A DNA stretch of 64,000 nucleotides from Planctomycetota bacterium (GTDB lineage Bacteria > Planctomycetota > B15-G4 > SIAN01), in the NCBI GenBank assembly GCA_016795285.1, contig JAEUIC010000020.1:124001-188000 (forward strand), given 5' to 3'. Of this stretch, positions 52,280 to 62,700 are shown one piece after another (within the stretch, counting starts at the first letter, position 1; each line of letters begins with the position of its first letter). A program made the position numbers and the translations under genes. The notes under the pieces are model-generated. The model searched no databases. It was given only the letters and a program-made list of their open reading frames with translations, and was not told where the DNA came from.

Positions 52280-55200
52280 ATGACGACGCCCACGTCCATC
52301 AAGACGCTGTTCGCCAACAACATCCACCGTCGCATCGAAGAAGTCATTAAGGTTGACCAGACTGACGACGAGATCATCCGCGACGAGATCGACGAATACG
52401 TCGTCACAGATGCGATCCGCACGCATTACACCGGCATCTTCGAAGCGTATCGCGAGACGCCGAACAAGCCGCACGAGGGCATCGCGATCTGGGTGTCGGG
52501 CTTCTTCGGCTCCGGCAAGTCGAGCTTCGCCAAGATGCTCGGCATTTCGGTGGCGAACCGCGCCATCGCAGGTCAGTTGGCTGGACATCGTTTCGCCGCG
52601 CGGGCAGGCGACAACAAGCTTCAGGTTCTGCTCAAGGCCATCAACGAGAGAATCCCGACTCACGCGGTCATCTTCGACGTTTCCACCGACCGAGGCATCC
52701 GTAGCGGAAACCAGACTCTCACTGAGATCATGTATGGGCTCTTCCTCCAGAGCCTCGGCTACGCGAAGGATCTCGACCTGTCGGAGCTGGAGATCGGCCT
52801 CGAAGAGAAGGGCTCGCTCGGCAAGTTCGAGGACGAGTACAAGCGGCTCTTCAAGAAGGAGTGGTCGAGCGAGAAGGGCAAGATCGCATTCGCTCTCTCT
52901 GAAGCGAGCCGCGTGCTCCACAGCCTCGAGCCGGACACGTATCCGGTCGCCGATTCGTGGGTGAAGGCCGTCAAGAACAAGGCCGACATCAATCCGGGCA
53001 AGCTCGCCGAGCGCGCGGGCGAGCTGATGAAGCGCAGGAAGCCCGGGCATTCGTTGATCTTCGTGGTCGACGAGGTCGGCCAGTTCGTCGCTCGCGACGT
53101 CCAGAAGATGCTCGATCTGCAGGCCATCGTTCAGCAGCTCGGCGTGAAGGGACGCGGCAAGCACTGGGTCGTCGTCACGTCGCAGGAGAAGCTGGGCGAG
53201 ATCGTCTCCGGGCTCGACGACAAGAAGATCGAGCTCGCGCGTCTGATGGATCGCTTCCCGCTGCAGGTTCACCTCGAGCCGAGCGACATCTCCGAGGTCA
53301 CGAGCCGCCGTGTGCTCTCGAAGAACGCCAACGCGCAGACCACGCTCGGGAAGCTCTTCGACGAGCACCGGGGACGGCTCACGGAGCACACGCGGCTCAC
53401 CGCTGACATCAAGCTCCCCGAGGTGACGCGCGAGGCCTTCATCGATCTCTACCCGCTCCTGCCCTACCAGATCGACCTCATCATCCAGGTCGTCTCCGGC
53501 CTGCGAACCCAGGGCGGTGCCAGCAAGCACGTCGGCGGTGCGAACCGCACCATCATCAAGCTCGCGCAGCAGCTCCTCATCAATCCTGCGGTGAACCTCG
53601 CTGATGGCGCAGTCGGCGACCTCGTGCGGCTCGATCAGGTCTACGACCTCGTCGAGGGCAACATTGGCTCCGAGGTGCGCGCGAAGATCGCAGCCGTCTC
53701 AAAACTGGTCGATCACCCGCTGGCGCAGCCGGTGGCGAAGGTCATCTGCCTGCTCCAGTACGTGAAGAGCGTCCACCGTAGCGCGGAGAACCTCGCCGCA
53801 GCCCTGCATGGTCAGGTCGGCGGCGACTCCCAGCTCGCCTCGGTGAAGGAGGCGCTCCGCGCGCTCGAGGCCGCCCACCAGGTTCGCCGCGGTGACGATG
53901 GCTACCGCATTCCGACTCCCGCCGAGGACGATTGGGAGCGCCTTCGCAACGGCATCAGCCCGAAGCCTGGCGACTCGCACCGGCTCTACCAGGAAGTGAT
54001 CTCGGGCTTCTGGCAGCCGCAGCCCTCGCACACGCTCTTCGACACCAAGACGTTCAAGGCGGGGCTCGCCATCCACGGCCGCGAGATCACGAGCGGCGAC
54101 ATGGTGTTCCAGGTCCACCTCGCCGAGGACGGGAAGGACTTCGACGGCCTCGCCGCCGAGCTGCGCACGCGCAGCCAGCAGGAGCGCAAGCACGTCTTCT
54201 GGGCCATCGCGCTCACTGACGCGATCGACCGCGAGACCGTCGAGCTGTTCCGCAGTAAAGAGATGCTCGCGCGCAAGGAGCGCGAGACGAAGGGCGAAGA
54301 CACGCCCGCCCTCATTGCGGAGGAGCGGGTTCGGCTGCGCCGGCACAGCGACGAGCTTCGCCGTCTGCTCCGCGCTGCGTGCCTCTCCGGTCGCATCTAC
54401 TTCCGGGGCAATGACCGCAGCCCGACGGACCGCGCCGTCGACGTCGGCAAGACCGCCGCCGAGGTGCTCGGTCAGGTGTTGCCCGAGGTCTTCGACCGCT
54501 TCAAGGAGGCCGCCGCCAAGGCGACGGACGTGAAGAAGGGAACCGACGCTCTCTTCACCGGGGAGAACCTCCAGGGCCTCCCGAGCGTGTTCGGCAGCAT
54601 CGGCCTCCTCCGCGACGAGAAGGGCAAGACCGTCTTCCGCACCGAGAGCGGCACATTGAAGGAAGTCCTCGACCGCATCGACGAGCGCGCCAACTACGGC
54701 GACACCGCGAGCGGCCGCTACCTCACCGATGAGTTCGCCAAGGAGCCGTTCGGCTGGGACTTCGAGGTCGTGCGATTGCTCGTCCTGTCGCTCTTGCGCG
54801 CTGGGAAGATCGAGGCGACTAGCAAGGGCCAGACGATCGACAGTGTCACCGGCGTCGAAGCGCGCGACACGTTTTCAAACAACAACCTGTTCCGGCAGGC
54901 GGCTTTCCGCCCGAAGAAGGGCATCGAGTTCGAGGAGCTGGTGAAGGCGTCCGAAGCCTTCCGCGACACCTTCGGCAGCGAGGTGAAGGAGCTGAACGCC
55001 GGCGCCATCGTCGCCGAGCTCCGCAAGGAGGTCGCCCGCAACGAGGACACCGTTGCCTTCGCGCTAGCGACGCTCGCCGCGCACCGCCTGCCGGGCGGCA
55101 CGGTGCTCGACAGCGCCATCGGCCAGATGAAGGCCATCCTGCGGGGCTCGGAGGACAACGCCATCGCGACGTTCAACACGAGTCACCGGGGAATCAAGGA

Positions 55201-55825
55201 CGCCGTCAAGCGCGCCGTCGAGCTCGAGCAGGTGCTCAGCGAGCCACGCCTACACGACCTCGAGCGCGCGCGCAAGGCTCAGGGCGTGCTCTGGAGCTTC
55301 CTGAGCCAGGAGTCGGACGTCACCGACGATCTGCGCACGCGCGCCTCGTCTCTCGAAGATCTCCTCGCGCGCGAAACCTTCTTCAAGGAGCTGCCGTCCA
55401 TCGAGCAGCACACCAAGGCGATCGAGACCGAGTACGCGCGCCGCGAGGATGATTCGCTCGACGCACGCGTCGCCGCGTACACCAAGGCGTTCGACAAGCT
55501 CATCAAGACGCCGGGCTGGTCGGAGATCGACGAGGACCAGCAGCGCCGCCTCGCCGACCCCTTCGAGCGGGGGAAGAAGCGTGGCACGGAGCATGTGCCG
55601 ATCCCGCAGCTCCGCGCGGATCGCGACGCCTGCGAGGGGCGCTTGCGCGCGGCCGTCGCCGAGCTGCGGCGCATCATCGACGGTGAACGTGTCGTCACCG
55701 TCAGCGTCGGCAGCTACTTCGCGGGCGGCATCGAGACCGAGGAGCAGCTCGAGGCAGCGCTCGACGGCGTGCGCGAAGAGTGCGCGCGCCTCATCGGCGC
55801 CGGCAAAAAGGTCATCGTTCAGTAA
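52280..55825 (+). CDS. brxC: BREX ATPase BrxC
   Basis: 1,181 residues, the usual length. The Walker A motif is 'GFFGSGKSSFAKMLG' at about residues 74-88, after 'IWVS'. A Walker B-like 'SLIFVVDEVGQFVARD' lies near 255-270, followed by 'VVVTSQEKLGEI' (sensor-type strand). It is a large AAA+-type ATPase of the DUF499/PglY group that is needed for both methylation and exclusion of phage DNA. The C-terminal half is helical with coiled coils. It begins 12 bases after brxB. Confidence 0.93.
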   Translation: MTTPTSIKTLFANNIHRRIEEVIKVDQTDDEIIRDEIDEYVVTDAIRTHYTGIFEAYRETPNKPHEGIAIWVSGFFGSGKSSFAKMLGISVANRAIAGQLAGHRFAARAGDNKLQVLLKAINERIPTHAVIFDVSTDRGIRSGNQTLTEIMYGLFLQSLGYAKDLDLSELEIGLEEKGSLGKFEDEYKRLFKKEWSSEKGKIAFALSEASRVLHSLEPDTYPVADSWVKAVKNKADINPGKLAERAGELMKRRKPGHSLIFVVDEVGQFVARDVQKMLDLQAIVQQLGVKGRGKHWVVVTSQEKLGEIVSGLDDKKIELARLMDRFPLQVHLEPSDISEVTSRRVLSKNANAQTTLGKLFDEHRGRLTEHTRLTADIKLPEVTREAFIDLYPLLPYQIDLIIQVVSGLRTQGGASKHVGGANRTIIKLAQQLLINPAVNLADGAVGDLVRLDQVYDLVEGNIGSEVRAKIAAVSKLVDHPLAQPVAKVICLLQYVKSVHRSAENLAAALHGQVGGDSQLASVKEALRALEAAHQVRRGDDGYRIPTPAEDDWERLRNGISPKPGDSHRLYQEVISGFWQPQPSHTLFDTKTFKAGLAIHGREITSGDMVFQVHLAEDGKDFDGLAAELRTRSQQERKHVFWAIALTDAIDRETVELFRSKEMLARKERETKGEDTPALIAEERVRLRRHSDELRRLLRAACLSGRIYFRGNDRSPTDRAVDVGKTAAEVLGQVLPEVFDRFKEAAAKATDVKKGTDALFTGENLQGLPSVFGSIGLLRDEKGKTVFRTESGTLKEVLDRIDERANYGDTASGRYLTDEFAKEPFGWDFEVVRLLVLSLLRAGKIEATSKGQTIDSVTGVEARDTFSNNNLFRQAAFRPKKGIEFEELVKASEAFRDTFGSEVKELNAGAIVAELRKEVARNEDTVAFALATLAAHRLPGGTVLDSAIGQMKAILRGSEDNAIATFNTSHRGIKDAVKRAVELEQVLSEPRLHDLERARKAQGVLWSFLSQESDVTDDLRTRASSLEDLLARETFFKELPSIEQHTKAIETEYARREDDSLDARVAAYTKAFDKLIKTPGWSEIDEDQQRRLADPFERGKKRGTEHVPIPQLRADRDACEGRLRAAVAELRRIIDGERVVTVSVGSYFAGGIETEEQLEAALDGVREECARLIGAGKKVIVQ

Positions 55826-55837
55826 GGGACGCCGAGG

Positions 55838-57664
55838 ATGGACAAGGACACACGCAACGCCATCGAAAGCGCCACCCAGCGCGCGCGGAAGCTCCTCGAG
55901 GAGGACTTCGCCGCGCAGCTTGAGGGCGACTTCGACGTGCACCGCGACGGCGCGGTGGCCGCGAAGGCCGGAGGCCACCTCTCGGCCCGCCAGGCCTTCC
56001 AGCGCGAGCGCATCGTCGCTGCCATCGAGCACAAGCGGGCAGCCGGGATGAGCGCAGTCGACGCCGCCCGCGACTACCTGCGGGACGCCGCCTTCACGAC
56101 GCTCAACCGGTTCGTCGCACTCAAGATAATCGAGGCTCGCGAGCTGGTGCAGGAGTGCATCACCAAGGGGGAGCAGTCCGGCGGCTACCGAGAGTTCTGC
56201 GGCATGGCGCCAGGCCTGCCGCTCTTGCCCGAGAGCGCGGGCTACCGGCTCTACCTCGAGTCGCTCTTCGATGAGCTCTCGACCGAGGTGAAAGTCCTCT
56301 TCGACCGCCGTGATCCCTCGATCGTGCTGTGGCCCAAGCGCGCGACCTTCGAACAGCTCCTCGAGATCCTGAATGCCACCGAGCTCGCCGGCGTGTGGGG
56401 CGAAGACGAGACCATCGGCTGGGTCTACCAGTTCTTCAACGGTCAGGACGAGCGCCGGAAGATGCGCGAGGAGAGCCAAGCCCCGCGCAACAGCCGCGAG
56501 CTGGCCGTGCGGAACCAGTTCTTCACGCCCCGCTACGTCGTCCAGTTCCTCACCGACAACACTATCGGGCGCATCTGGTACGAGATGCGCGGCACCAAGA
56601 CCGTGCTCGCTGAGCGCTGCGAGTACTTGGTCCGCAAGCCCGGTGAAGAGTTCGCGCCGCGCGCGAAGAAGGACCCGCGCGACCTGCGCGTCCTCGATCC
56701 GGCCTGCGGCAGCGGGCACTTCCTGCTCTACGCCTTCGACCTATTGCTCGCGATCTACGAGGAGGCCCACGCCGACCCCGAGAGCCCGAAGAGCGAGGCC
56801 ACGGGCAAGACGCTTGCCGAGGACTACCCGAGCCTCGATGCGCTACGCAGGGCGATGCCGGGGCTCGTGCTCGCGCAGAACCTCCACGGAGTCGACATCG
56901 ACCCGCGCTGCGCGCAGATTGCACAACTCGCCTTGTGGATGCGCGCGCAGCGGGCGTACCGGGATTTCGGCATTGGGCGCGCCGAGCGCTCGCAGATCCG
57001 GCGCTCGAACATCGTCGTAGCGGAACCGCTCGTCGCCGACGAGCAGATCGCCAAGGAATTCGTCGCGCGGTTGGGTGACGCCGAGCTCGGGCGCGTGTTC
57101 ACGTCGCTAGTCGAGTCGCTGAGCCTCGCTGGCGACCTGGGGTTCCTGCTCCGCGTGGAGCAGCTCGTCACGCGCCAAGCGAAGCGCGGGCAGACCGGCG
57201 ACCTGTTCGCGCCGCCCGAGGAGCGCATCCGCCCGGTCCTCGATCGTTTTGTGCGTGAGGAGGCGAGTGCGACAAACACGCGACGTCGGCTCTTTGCTGA
57301 CGATGCCGCGCAGGGCGTAGCTCTGCTCAGCGTCGCGGAGAGGAAATTCGACACGGTCCTGATGAACCCGCCGTTTGGCGCAGCGAGTTTGAGAGGAAAG
57401 AAGGACTTCGAGAGGGCATACCCGCGAACGAAGAACGACATATACGCAGCGTTCGTCGAGCGTGGCGTCGAACTTCTGGTCTCAAGGGGGCGTATCGGCG
57501 CGATCACTTCACGCACAGGGTTCTTCCTGTCCAGCTTTCAGAAATGGCGAGAGGAAGTCCTTCTGCAGCATGCGCCTCCGACAGTGTTTGCTGACCTCGG
57601 TGCGGGGGTGCTCGACAGCGCGATGGTGGAGACGGCCGCCTACTGTCTGGAGGCCGTGGCATGA
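55838..57664 (+). CDS. pglX: PglX copy 1, N-terminal methyltransferase half (split gene)
   Basis: 608 residues. It holds the full N6-adenine methyltransferase part of PglX: motif I 'DPACGSGHFLLYAFDLL' at about 286-302 and motif IV NPPF with its Asn at 510. The frame ends at 'AMVETAAYCLEAVA' just where the intact copy continues into its target-recognition region. The stop TGA shares bases with the ATG of the next frame (ATGA at 57,661). Together the two frames give 1,294 residues, against 1,262 for the intact copy. Either a one-base mutation split the gene or two coupled subunits are made, as in HsdM and HsdS. There is no slippery run at the joint. Confidence 0.85.
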   Translation: MDKDTRNAIESATQRARKLLEEDFAAQLEGDFDVHRDGAVAAKAGGHLSARQAFQRERIVAAIEHKRAAGMSAVDAARDYLRDAAFTTLNRFVALKIIEARELVQECITKGEQSGGYREFCGMAPGLPLLPESAGYRLYLESLFDELSTEVKVLFDRRDPSIVLWPKRATFEQLLEILNATELAGVWGEDETIGWVYQFFNGQDERRKMREESQAPRNSRELAVRNQFFTPRYVVQFLTDNTIGRIWYEMRGTKTVLAERCEYLVRKPGEEFAPRAKKDPRDLRVLDPACGSGHFLLYAFDLLLAIYEEAHADPESPKSEATGKTLAEDYPSLDALRRAMPGLVLAQNLHGVDIDPRCAQIAQLALWMRAQRAYRDFGIGRAERSQIRRSNIVVAEPLVADEQIAKEFVARLGDAELGRVFTSLVESLSLAGDLGFLLRVEQLVTRQAKRGQTGDLFAPPEERIRPVLDRFVREEASATNTRRRLFADDAAQGVALLSVAERKFDTVLMNPPFGAASLRGKKDFERAYPRTKNDIYAAFVERGVELLVSRGRIGAITSRTGFFLSSFQKWREEVLLQHAPPTVFADLGAGVLDSAMVETAAYCLEAVA

Positions 57665-59721
57665 CCGTGTTCATTCGACTCCTCGAGCTTCCTGTCGATC
57701 TCAAGCGCGATGCGCTGCGGGATGCGGTCATCGCCATGAACGCAGGCACTTGCGGGGCCAACGTGTTCATGGCCGCGACGGAACAGTTCGGGGATATCCC
57801 CAACAGCCCGTTCGCTTATTGGCTGAGCAATGGAGTTCGTGAAGTCTTCGGACGCCTTGCTCCGTTTGAGTCACCCAAGCGGACTGCAAGACAGGGGCTC
57901 TCGACGTCAGACGACTTTCGCTTTGTGCGGGTGTGGTGGGAGGTCCCTGAACCGAGCGTCGTCGCGGAGATGCGGCGATGGTTTTCTTTCGCGAAGGGAG
58001 GCGCTCGTTCGGCGTACTACGGAGCGATGCCGGCGACAGTGAATTGGGCGTCAGACGGTAACGAGATGAAGGCGTGGACCGAGTTGTCCTCCAGCGCTAT
58101 CCGCAATACCGACTGGTACTTCCGCGCTGGGCTCACGTGGCCACTTCGTGGAGTTCTGTTCTCGGCACAGGCTGTTCCGGAAGAGTCGATCTTCAGCGTG
58201 GCGGGCAAGATGGCATTCGCCCCGAAAGAGACGCTCACTGCGTTCCTTGCACTCTTCAACTCGCGTTTGTTCGACTATTTGATCGGCGTGTCGGCAGGGA
58301 AGGTCGGCGGTGTTCAGTACGAGGTCGGTCTGATTTCGCGATTGCCCGTACCTGACCTTGGCGCAACGGAGTGTGCGCAACTCACGCGGAGGGCTCGGAT
58401 CGCTTGGTCACTGAAGCGCTCACTCGATGCCACGAACGAGGCGACGCACGCTTTTCTACTGCCTACTGGCCTGTGCGAGCAGATCACCAAGGCGAAGCGA
58501 GCGGATGTGGAGCGTGAACTGGCAGAACTCCAGTCGCAGATCGACGACTTGGCCTTCGGCCTCTACGGTATCAGTACAGAGGACCGCGTGGCCATCAGAG
58601 CGCCAATAAGGGCGTCAGCATTTGCTTCGGACGATGTCGAGGCAGAAGCCCCCGACGATGCAGATGAAGACGACGATCGCACCGCCGTGAGTGGCGGCTC
58701 TGAAGCACTCGGCTCCTGGCTCGTAGGCGTTGCGTTCGGCCGCTTCGACCCGCGCCTCGCAACCGGCGAGCGCGCCATCCCGCCCGAGCCCGAGCCCTTC
58801 GACCCGCTGCCTGTGCGCTCCCCCGGCATGTACCCCGAGGGCGAAGAACTCGCCGATCGTCCCGACATCCTCGTCGACGACGAAGGACACGCCGACGACC
58901 TCGCCGCGCGCACTATCGCCGTCGCCGAGCGCGTGGAGGTCGATGAGCCCGAGAACCTCCGCGCGTGGCTCGCGAAGGAGTTCTTCCCACTCCACATCAA
59001 GATGTACTCGAAAAGCCGTCGCAAGGCGCCGATCTACTGGCAGCTCGCGACGCCTTCCGCGAGCTACTCGGTTTGGCTCTACATCCACGCGTTCAGCAAG
59101 GACACGCTCTTCCGCGTCCAGAACGACTACGTCGCGCCCAAGCTCGCGCACGAGGAGCGGCGCCTCGAGTCGCTCACGAGCGAACTGCGCGGCGGCGCGA
59201 CCGCGGCCCAGCGCAAGACTCTCGCCGCGCAGGAAGCGGTGGTTGACGAGCTGCGCGCCTTCCTCGACGAGGTGAAGCGGGTCGCGCCGCTCTGGAAGCC
59301 GAATCTAGACGATGGCGTGATCATCAACTTCGCGCCGCTCTGGCGACTCGTCCCGCAGAACAGGTCGTGGCAGAAGGAGCTGAAGTCCACCTGGGACGCA
59401 CTTTGCGATGGGAACTACGACTGGGCACACCTTGCGATGCACCTCTGGCCGGAGCGTGTGGTTCCGAAGTGCGCCAAGGACCGCAGCCTCGCCATCGCCC
59501 ACGGGCTCGAGGACGTGTTCTGGGTTGAGGGCACGGACGGCAAGTGGACCGCCCACAAGACACCTACACGAAGCGTCGACGAGCTCGTGCGTGAGCAAAC
59601 CTCGCCCGCCGTGAACTCCGCGCTGAAGAGCTTGCTCGAAGCACCCGCGGCCGCCGGCAAGAGCGGCAGGCGTCGTGGTGGTGTGCGCGACAAGGTCGCT
59701 TTGCCGGAAGATCTCGTCTGA
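57661..59721 (+). CDS. PglX copy 1, C-terminal target-recognition half (split gene)
   Basis: 686 residues. It starts 'MTVFIRLLELPVDLKRDALR', corresponding to the part of PglX directly after the methyltransferase core. About 1-270 form the target-recognition region, less GC-rich and unlike that of copy 2 except for 'GLSTSDDFRFVRVWWEVP'. The last 300 residues ('SRRKAPIYWQLATPSASYSV', 'DDGVIINFAPLWRLVPQN', 'HLWPERVVPKCAKDRSLA') match copy 2 well. No catalytic motif of a methylase is present. Its stop overlaps the start of copy 2 by one base. Confidence 0.85.
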   Translation: MTVFIRLLELPVDLKRDALRDAVIAMNAGTCGANVFMAATEQFGDIPNSPFAYWLSNGVREVFGRLAPFESPKRTARQGLSTSDDFRFVRVWWEVPEPSVVAEMRRWFSFAKGGARSAYYGAMPATVNWASDGNEMKAWTELSSSAIRNTDWYFRAGLTWPLRGVLFSAQAVPEESIFSVAGKMAFAPKETLTAFLALFNSRLFDYLIGVSAGKVGGVQYEVGLISRLPVPDLGATECAQLTRRARIAWSLKRSLDATNEATHAFLLPTGLCEQITKAKRADVERELAELQSQIDDLAFGLYGISTEDRVAIRAPIRASAFASDDVEAEAPDDADEDDDRTAVSGGSEALGSWLVGVAFGRFDPRLATGERAIPPEPEPFDPLPVRSPGMYPEGEELADRPDILVDDEGHADDLAARTIAVAERVEVDEPENLRAWLAKEFFPLHIKMYSKSRRKAPIYWQLATPSASYSVWLYIHAFSKDTLFRVQNDYVAPKLAHEERRLESLTSELRGGATAAQRKTLAAQEAVVDELRAFLDEVKRVAPLWKPNLDDGVIINFAPLWRLVPQNRSWQKELKSTWDALCDGNYDWAHLAMHLWPERVVPKCAKDRSLAIAHGLEDVFWVEGTDGKWTAHKTPTRSVDELVREQTSPAVNSALKSLLEAPAAAGKSGRRRGGVRDKVALPEDLV

Positions 59722-62700
59722 TGGACAAGGACACACGCAACGCCATCGAAAGCGCCACCCAGCGCGCGCGGAAGCTCCTCGAGGAGGACTTCGCCGCGCA
59801 GCTTGAGGGCGACTTTGACGTGCACCGCGACGGCGCGGTGGCCGCGAAGGCCGGAGGCCACCTCTCGGCCCGCCAGGCCTTCGCGCGCGAGCGCATCGTT
59901 GCCGCCATCGAGCACAAGCGGGCGGCCGGGATGAGCGCTGCCGACGCCGCTCGCGACTACCTTCGCGACGCCGCCTTCACGACGCTCAACCGCTTCGTGG
60001 CCCTCAAGATGCTCGAGGCCCGCGACCTCGTGCAGGAGTGCATCACGAAGGGCGAGCGGTCCGCCGGCTATCGCGAGTTCTGCGGCATGGCACCTGGGCT
60101 TCCGCTCCTCCCCGACAGCGCGGGCTACCGGCTCTACATCGAGTCGCTCTTCGACGAACTGTCCACCGAAGTGAAGGTCCTCTTCGACCGCCGCGACCCG
60201 TCGAGCGTGCTATGGCCGAAGCGAGCGACCTTTGAGCAGCTCCTCGAGATCCTGAACGCCACCGAGCTCGCCCGCGTGTGGAGCGAGGACGAGACCATCG
60301 GCTGGGTCTACCAGTTCTTCAACGGCCAGGACGAGCGCAAGAAGATGCGCGAGGAGAGTCAGGCGCCGCGTAACTGCCGTGAGCTGGCCGTACGCAACCA
60401 GTTCTTCACGCCGCGTTACGTGGTGCAGTTCCTGACCGACAACACGCTTGGGCGCATTTGGTACGAGATGCGCGGCACCAGAACCGTGCTCGCCGAGAAA
60501 TGCGAGTACATGGTCCACAAGCCCGGCGAGGCGTTCGCCCTGCGTCCGAAGAAGGACCCGCGCGACCTCCGCGTCCTCGACCCGGCCTGTGGCAGCGGAC
60601 ACTTCCTGCTCTATGCCTTCGACCTGCTGCTGGCGATTTACGAGGAGGCCCATGCCGACCCCGAGAGCCCGAAGAGCGAGGCGACCGGCAAGACGCTCAC
60701 GGAGGACTACCCGAGCGTCGACTTGCTTCAGAAGGCGGTGCCGGGGCTCGTGCTCGCGCATAATCTCCACGGGGTCGACATCGATCCGCGCTGCGCGCAG
60801 ATCGCTCAGTTCGCCCTGTGGATGCGGGCACAGAAGGCGTATCGGGACTTCGGCATCGGGCGTGGCGAGCGCGCGCAGATCCGCCGCTCGAACATCGTCG
60901 TTGCTGAGCCGCTCGTCGCCGATGAGCAGATCGCCAAGGAGTTCGTGGCGAAGCTTGCGGACGCAGAGCTCGGGCGCGTGTTCATCTCGCTTGTCGAGGC
61001 GCTGAACCTCGCCGGCGATCTGGGACTTCTCCTTCGCGTCGAGCAACTCGTGGGTCGCCAGACGAAGAGAGGTCGCACCGGGGATCTCTTCGCGCCTCCC
61101 GAGGAACGGATTCGAGCCACGCTTGCTCATTTCATGAATGACGAGGGCCACCGCGCAAACACGCGTCGACGTCTATTTGCAGAAGACGCTGCTCAAGGCG
61201 TGGGGCTCTTGGCGGTGGCAGAGAAGAAGTTCGACGCGGTACTGATGAATCCGCCGTTCGGCGAGCCTACGGTGAAGGGCCTCGAATACATCGAACGGGA
61301 GTTCCCCGAAGGCGCAAACGACATTTACGCGGCGTTCGTGCTTCGAATGTCTCAGCTCGTCGCCAGTCGCGGTCGCTTTGGTGCGATCACGTCGCGTTCG
61401 TTCTTTGTTGGTCGTGATCTCCGGAAGTTCCGCGGGGCCATTCTGGACGATTCCTCATTCTCTTTAGAGTTGGTCCTGGACCTTGGACTCGGCGTCCTCG
61501 ACGCGATGGTTGAAACCGCCGCATACGTACTCGGGGACAGCAGTAAACAGGTGGTCCGGTTCCAAAACCTGCGGAGTACTACGAAAACTGCGGACTCGAT
61601 CGCCAGGGCTTTCGGCGATGGGACGTGGGTGGACCATGAGCGGGAGTACTTTCGGAAGCTTCCGCATTGTCAATTCCTTTACGAGTTGTCGGACGGTGAA
61701 GCTGGGGCACTCCTGTCGGACACTCGAATCGAACCGACTGTCGGAAGGGTTACTAAGGGGCTCTCGACTGGCGATGATGAGCGCTTTGTTCGCTTGCGAT
61801 GGGAGATCCCTTGTGCGAAAACCGGAAACGATGATGGGTGGGAGCTGTTTTCGAAGGGCGGCGAGTATGGATGGTTTGGAGGCGACGTTCATCTACTCAT
61901 CAAGAGGCGAGCGGATGGTGCCGAGCTCGCGGCGCACGCTGAGCGAACCCACGGCAACGTTGCCCTAAGCCGTCAGTCGTCGACCTACTACGGCCGAGCG
62001 GCTGTCACCTGGTCGCGAAGGAGCCAGAAGGGGTTTAGCGCTCGCCGCCTGCGCTCTGGCGTCTGCTTCTCGGATAAGAGCCCCGTTATCGTGCCCACGG
62101 ATGCTGCCGATCGCTGGATCCAGGCTCTGCTTGCTGCGCTGGCAAGCGAATCGTATCTGAATCTGATCTACTCCCAGTCGAAGTTCGGATCCTACGAGAC
62201 GGGAAGCATCAAGACTCTGCCGGTTCCCGACATCAACCTGGTCAATGACGCAATCGGTGTAATGGGCGCGCTCATCGGCGTCATCGACGAGATCGACGCC
62301 AGGGACGAACTTTGTCAGCTCTTCGTTGCCCCTCCGACCGATGCATGGAACGTGGAGGAGCGGCTCCGTGCGGCATTGGATAGCCTTGCATCCCTTCTTC
62401 AGGCGAATGGCCTCGAGTTCAGTCCTGTTGTCGCCGAGCACACGCTTCAGACGCTGTGGGGGCGTATTCAGCAAGTCAGCGCCGCCGTTTCGCGCCTCTC
62501 GTTCTCAATGGGGACGGTATTGGGGCGATGGACCGGTGACGTTTCTGTCCCCGTCACTCTGCCTGGCCCGCTTGACAAACTAAGCAGGGTTTCACCGGCG
62601 GAGGCGGGAGGACGCCAAGCCGACGCGTCGTGCTCGGAATGGCTAACGGACGATGAGGGAGCACGATCTGACGTCGTCGCGGCCGTGCTGCAGCACCAGG

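Noticed and set aside
57640..57670. Programmed -1 frameshift joining the two halves of pglX copy 1
   Set aside because: No slippery heptamer or homopolymer and no obvious downstream pseudoknot; coupled re-initiation at ATGA or a plain mutation fits better.
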